From Streptomyces sp. CB02058 (GTDB taxonomy: Bacteria > Actinomycetota > Actinomycetes > Streptomycetales > Streptomycetaceae), in the NCBI RefSeq assembly GCF_001905505.1, contig NZ_LIPG01000005.1, forward strand, positions 661,621 through 725,620: 64,000 nt of DNA, written 5' to 3'. Under the pieces are notes generated by a model. That model was not told where the DNA came from, made no database searches, and saw only the letters and a program-made list of their open reading frames with translations. This document shows, piece after piece, positions 63,014 to 64,000 of the stretch. The first letter of the stretch is position 1; each line of letters opens with the position of its first letter. A program made the translations under genes and the position numbers.

Positions 63014-63823
63014 CTACGCAGGCCGCGACCGCAGGCCCTCCAGCAGGATGTCCAGCAGCCGTGACGAGGCGGCAGCCTGGTGTGCCGGGTCCGGCAGGGC
63101 GGGTGCCGCCGTGGCGATGACCAGCAGCACATCGCCCACCGTCACATCGCCCCGCAGCTCACCCGACTCCCGGGCCCGGTCGACCAGCCGGCCCACGACC
63201 TCCAGCAGCTCGGTGGCCCCGGGGTCGTCGTGGAGGCCCTCCTCCGCGTCGGAACGCTGTCCGGCGACCCGGAGGCCGGGCTGTGCCACCCCCTGCCGCT
63301 GGTGCGGGACACGGGTATCACCGTCGGCCGCGACGGCGCCCGGTACCGGTGCCTGCTCGTCAGGCCCCGCACCGACCCGCAGCACCTGCGGCGGCAGCAG
63401 TCGTCCCGCGCCCGATGCCACCGAGGTCCGCAGGAAGCGGGAGAGCGCGGACCACGGCTCGTCCTCCTGCCCGAGCGCCGTACGCGCCTGGTCGGTGAGG
63501 CGCGACGTCTCCTCCTCGGCTATCCGGCGCACCAGCACGTCCTTGCTGGGGAAACGCCGGTAGACCGTGCCGACGCCCACGCGTGCGCGGCGCGCCACGT
63601 CCTCCATCGGCGCCCCGTAACCCAGCTCGCCGAACACCTCACGCGCGGCGCGCAGGACGTGTTCGAGATTGCGCTGCGCGTCCACGCGGAGCGGGGCCGA
63701 GCGACTCGTGTCCCCCGAGGCCCCCGCCGTCGCGACCGTACCGACCGTGCCCATGGCTGTCAGACGCCCGTGGCCCTCGGCGGAGGCGACAGCGCTCGGC
63801 CCATGCAAATCCTGAATGTGCAT
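63014..63823 (-). CDS. TetR-family transcriptional regulator
   Basis: This 269-residue regulator has the TetR helix-turn-helix at about residues 48-100: RNLEHVLRAAREVFGELGYGAPMEDVARRARVGVGTVYRRFPSKDVLV, written here as a span, with VGVGTVYRRF the recognition part. The ligand-binding half ends in ASSRLLDILLEGLRSRPA. The N-terminal 45 residues before the helix-turn-helix are an unusually long Gly/Ala/Thr-rich extension. The middle (150-210) is Pro/Gly/Asp-rich and irregular for this family. The ATG at 63823 is preceded by GGGGGAAG. The gene it controls may lie beyond the window on the other strand. Confidence 0.88.
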   Translation of the reverse strand: MHIQDLHGPSAVASAEGHGRLTAMGTVGTVATAGASGDTSRSAPLRVDAQRNLEHVLRAAREVFGELGYGAPMEDVARRARVGVGTVYRRFPSKDVLVRRIAEEETSRLTDQARTALGQEDEPWSALSRFLRTSVASGAGRLLPPQVLRVGAGPDEQAPVPGAVAADGDTRVPHQRQGVAQPGLRVAGQRSDAEEGLHDDPGATELLEVVGRLVDRARESGELRGDVTVGDVLLVIATAAPALPDPAHQAAASSRLLDILLEGLRSRPA

Positions 63824-64000
63824 AACTTCCCCCGGTTATGACGTCTCCCCCCGGAGACTTCCCCACCTGTCCGCCGGTGTGCGGATCTTCGTCCGATTCC
63901 GACACCCCGACGGGATACGAACATAGTTGAGCCCGGGTCAATTCAGAAGGGGGTAGTTCCGCACGGAGCGCCCCCCGATCGGAGCAAGGACCGGTTGGAC
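63824..64000. other. Right edge, upstream of the TetR gene
   Basis: The last 177 bases hold the TetR promoter region. GGGTCAATTCAGAAGGGGG near 63935 is relatively AT-rich. I see no complete operator or gene start. Confidence 0.35.

Noticed and set aside
63080..63841. Plus-strand frame opposite the TetR gene
   Set aside because: It is antisense to a clear helix-turn-helix protein and has no ribosome site.

Overview
The window is chromosomal Streptomyces DNA. GC is very high with GC-rich third codon positions, and GTG starts and 1-4 base gene overlaps are common. The genes are typical of the genus: BldC, an Lsr2 paralogue, an NsdA-like regulator, a SARP/AfsR-type regulator, a TipA-type MerR regulator, a c-di-AMP riboswitch in front of a cell-wall hydrolase, and DUF3073 and DUF6274 proteins. 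From memory, the gene order lsrL - purSQL - purF - purM - valine dehydrogenase - bldC - hrpA matches the central core of the S. coelicolor chromosome (about SCO4076 to SCO4118). I see no prophage, transposase, integrase or CRISPR array.

Layout. 1-2.1 kb: the start of a response regulator, its histidine kinase, a decayed ABC-transporter ATPase fragment and two tRNA-Gly genes, all on the minus strand. 2.2-6.2 kb: lsrL divergent from the overlapping purS-purQ-purL operon. 6.2-11 kb: a membrane-anchored protein, a mycothiol-dependent isomerase-like protein, a META-domain lipoprotein and a Tat-exported sulfatase. 11-15 kb: a gene-poor repeat-bearing gap, then purF (probably leaderless) and purM, and DUF3073. 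15.4-19.2 kb: valine dehydrogenase, a conserved unknown protein, bldC and DUF6274. 19.3-25.8 kb: tRNA-Asp, HrpA helicase, a coupled DsbA-like/CcdA-like redox pair and a tRNA-Glu/Asp/Phe cluster. 25.8-31.9 kb: a membrane phosphoesterase, a metallopeptidase with two overlapping crcB genes, a Pro-rich lipoprotein and a DEAD-box helicase with a 114-bp tandem repeat.

32-44 kb: an FG-GAP secreted protein, an APC permease, tRNA-Lys, a MarR/MFS divergent pair, an orphan sugar-binding lipoprotein, two very small genes, an FAD oxidase and initiator tRNA. 44-52.4 kb: a TipA-type regulator, a SpoIIE-type phosphatase, the c-di-AMP riboswitch with an M23 peptidase, an aldo/keto reductase, a PrsW-like protease, and trmB and lhgO. 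52.5-64 kb is a regulatory block: an NsdA-like regulator, a degenerate asparagine-synthetase-like protein, a SARP-NTPase-TPR regulator, a one-polypeptide fusion of sigma factor, zinc-finger anti-sigma, membrane and NPCBM carbohydrate-binding domains, and a TetR regulator.

The genes work together in three main themes. Purine synthesis is split over two operons (purSQL and purFM). Development and cell-surface control are represented by bldC, lsrL, the NsdA-like gene, the SARP, the sigma fusion and the c-di-AMP-gated peptidase. The third theme is extracytoplasmic redox and surface proteins. The strongest items for follow-up are the sigma/anti-sigma/NPCBM fusion, the ABC ATPase fossil joined to the histidine kinase, the asparagine-synthetase-like protein that lacks key catalytic residues, and several probably leaderless regulatory genes. 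Coordinates of starts, sites and structures were read by eye; no search or folding was run.
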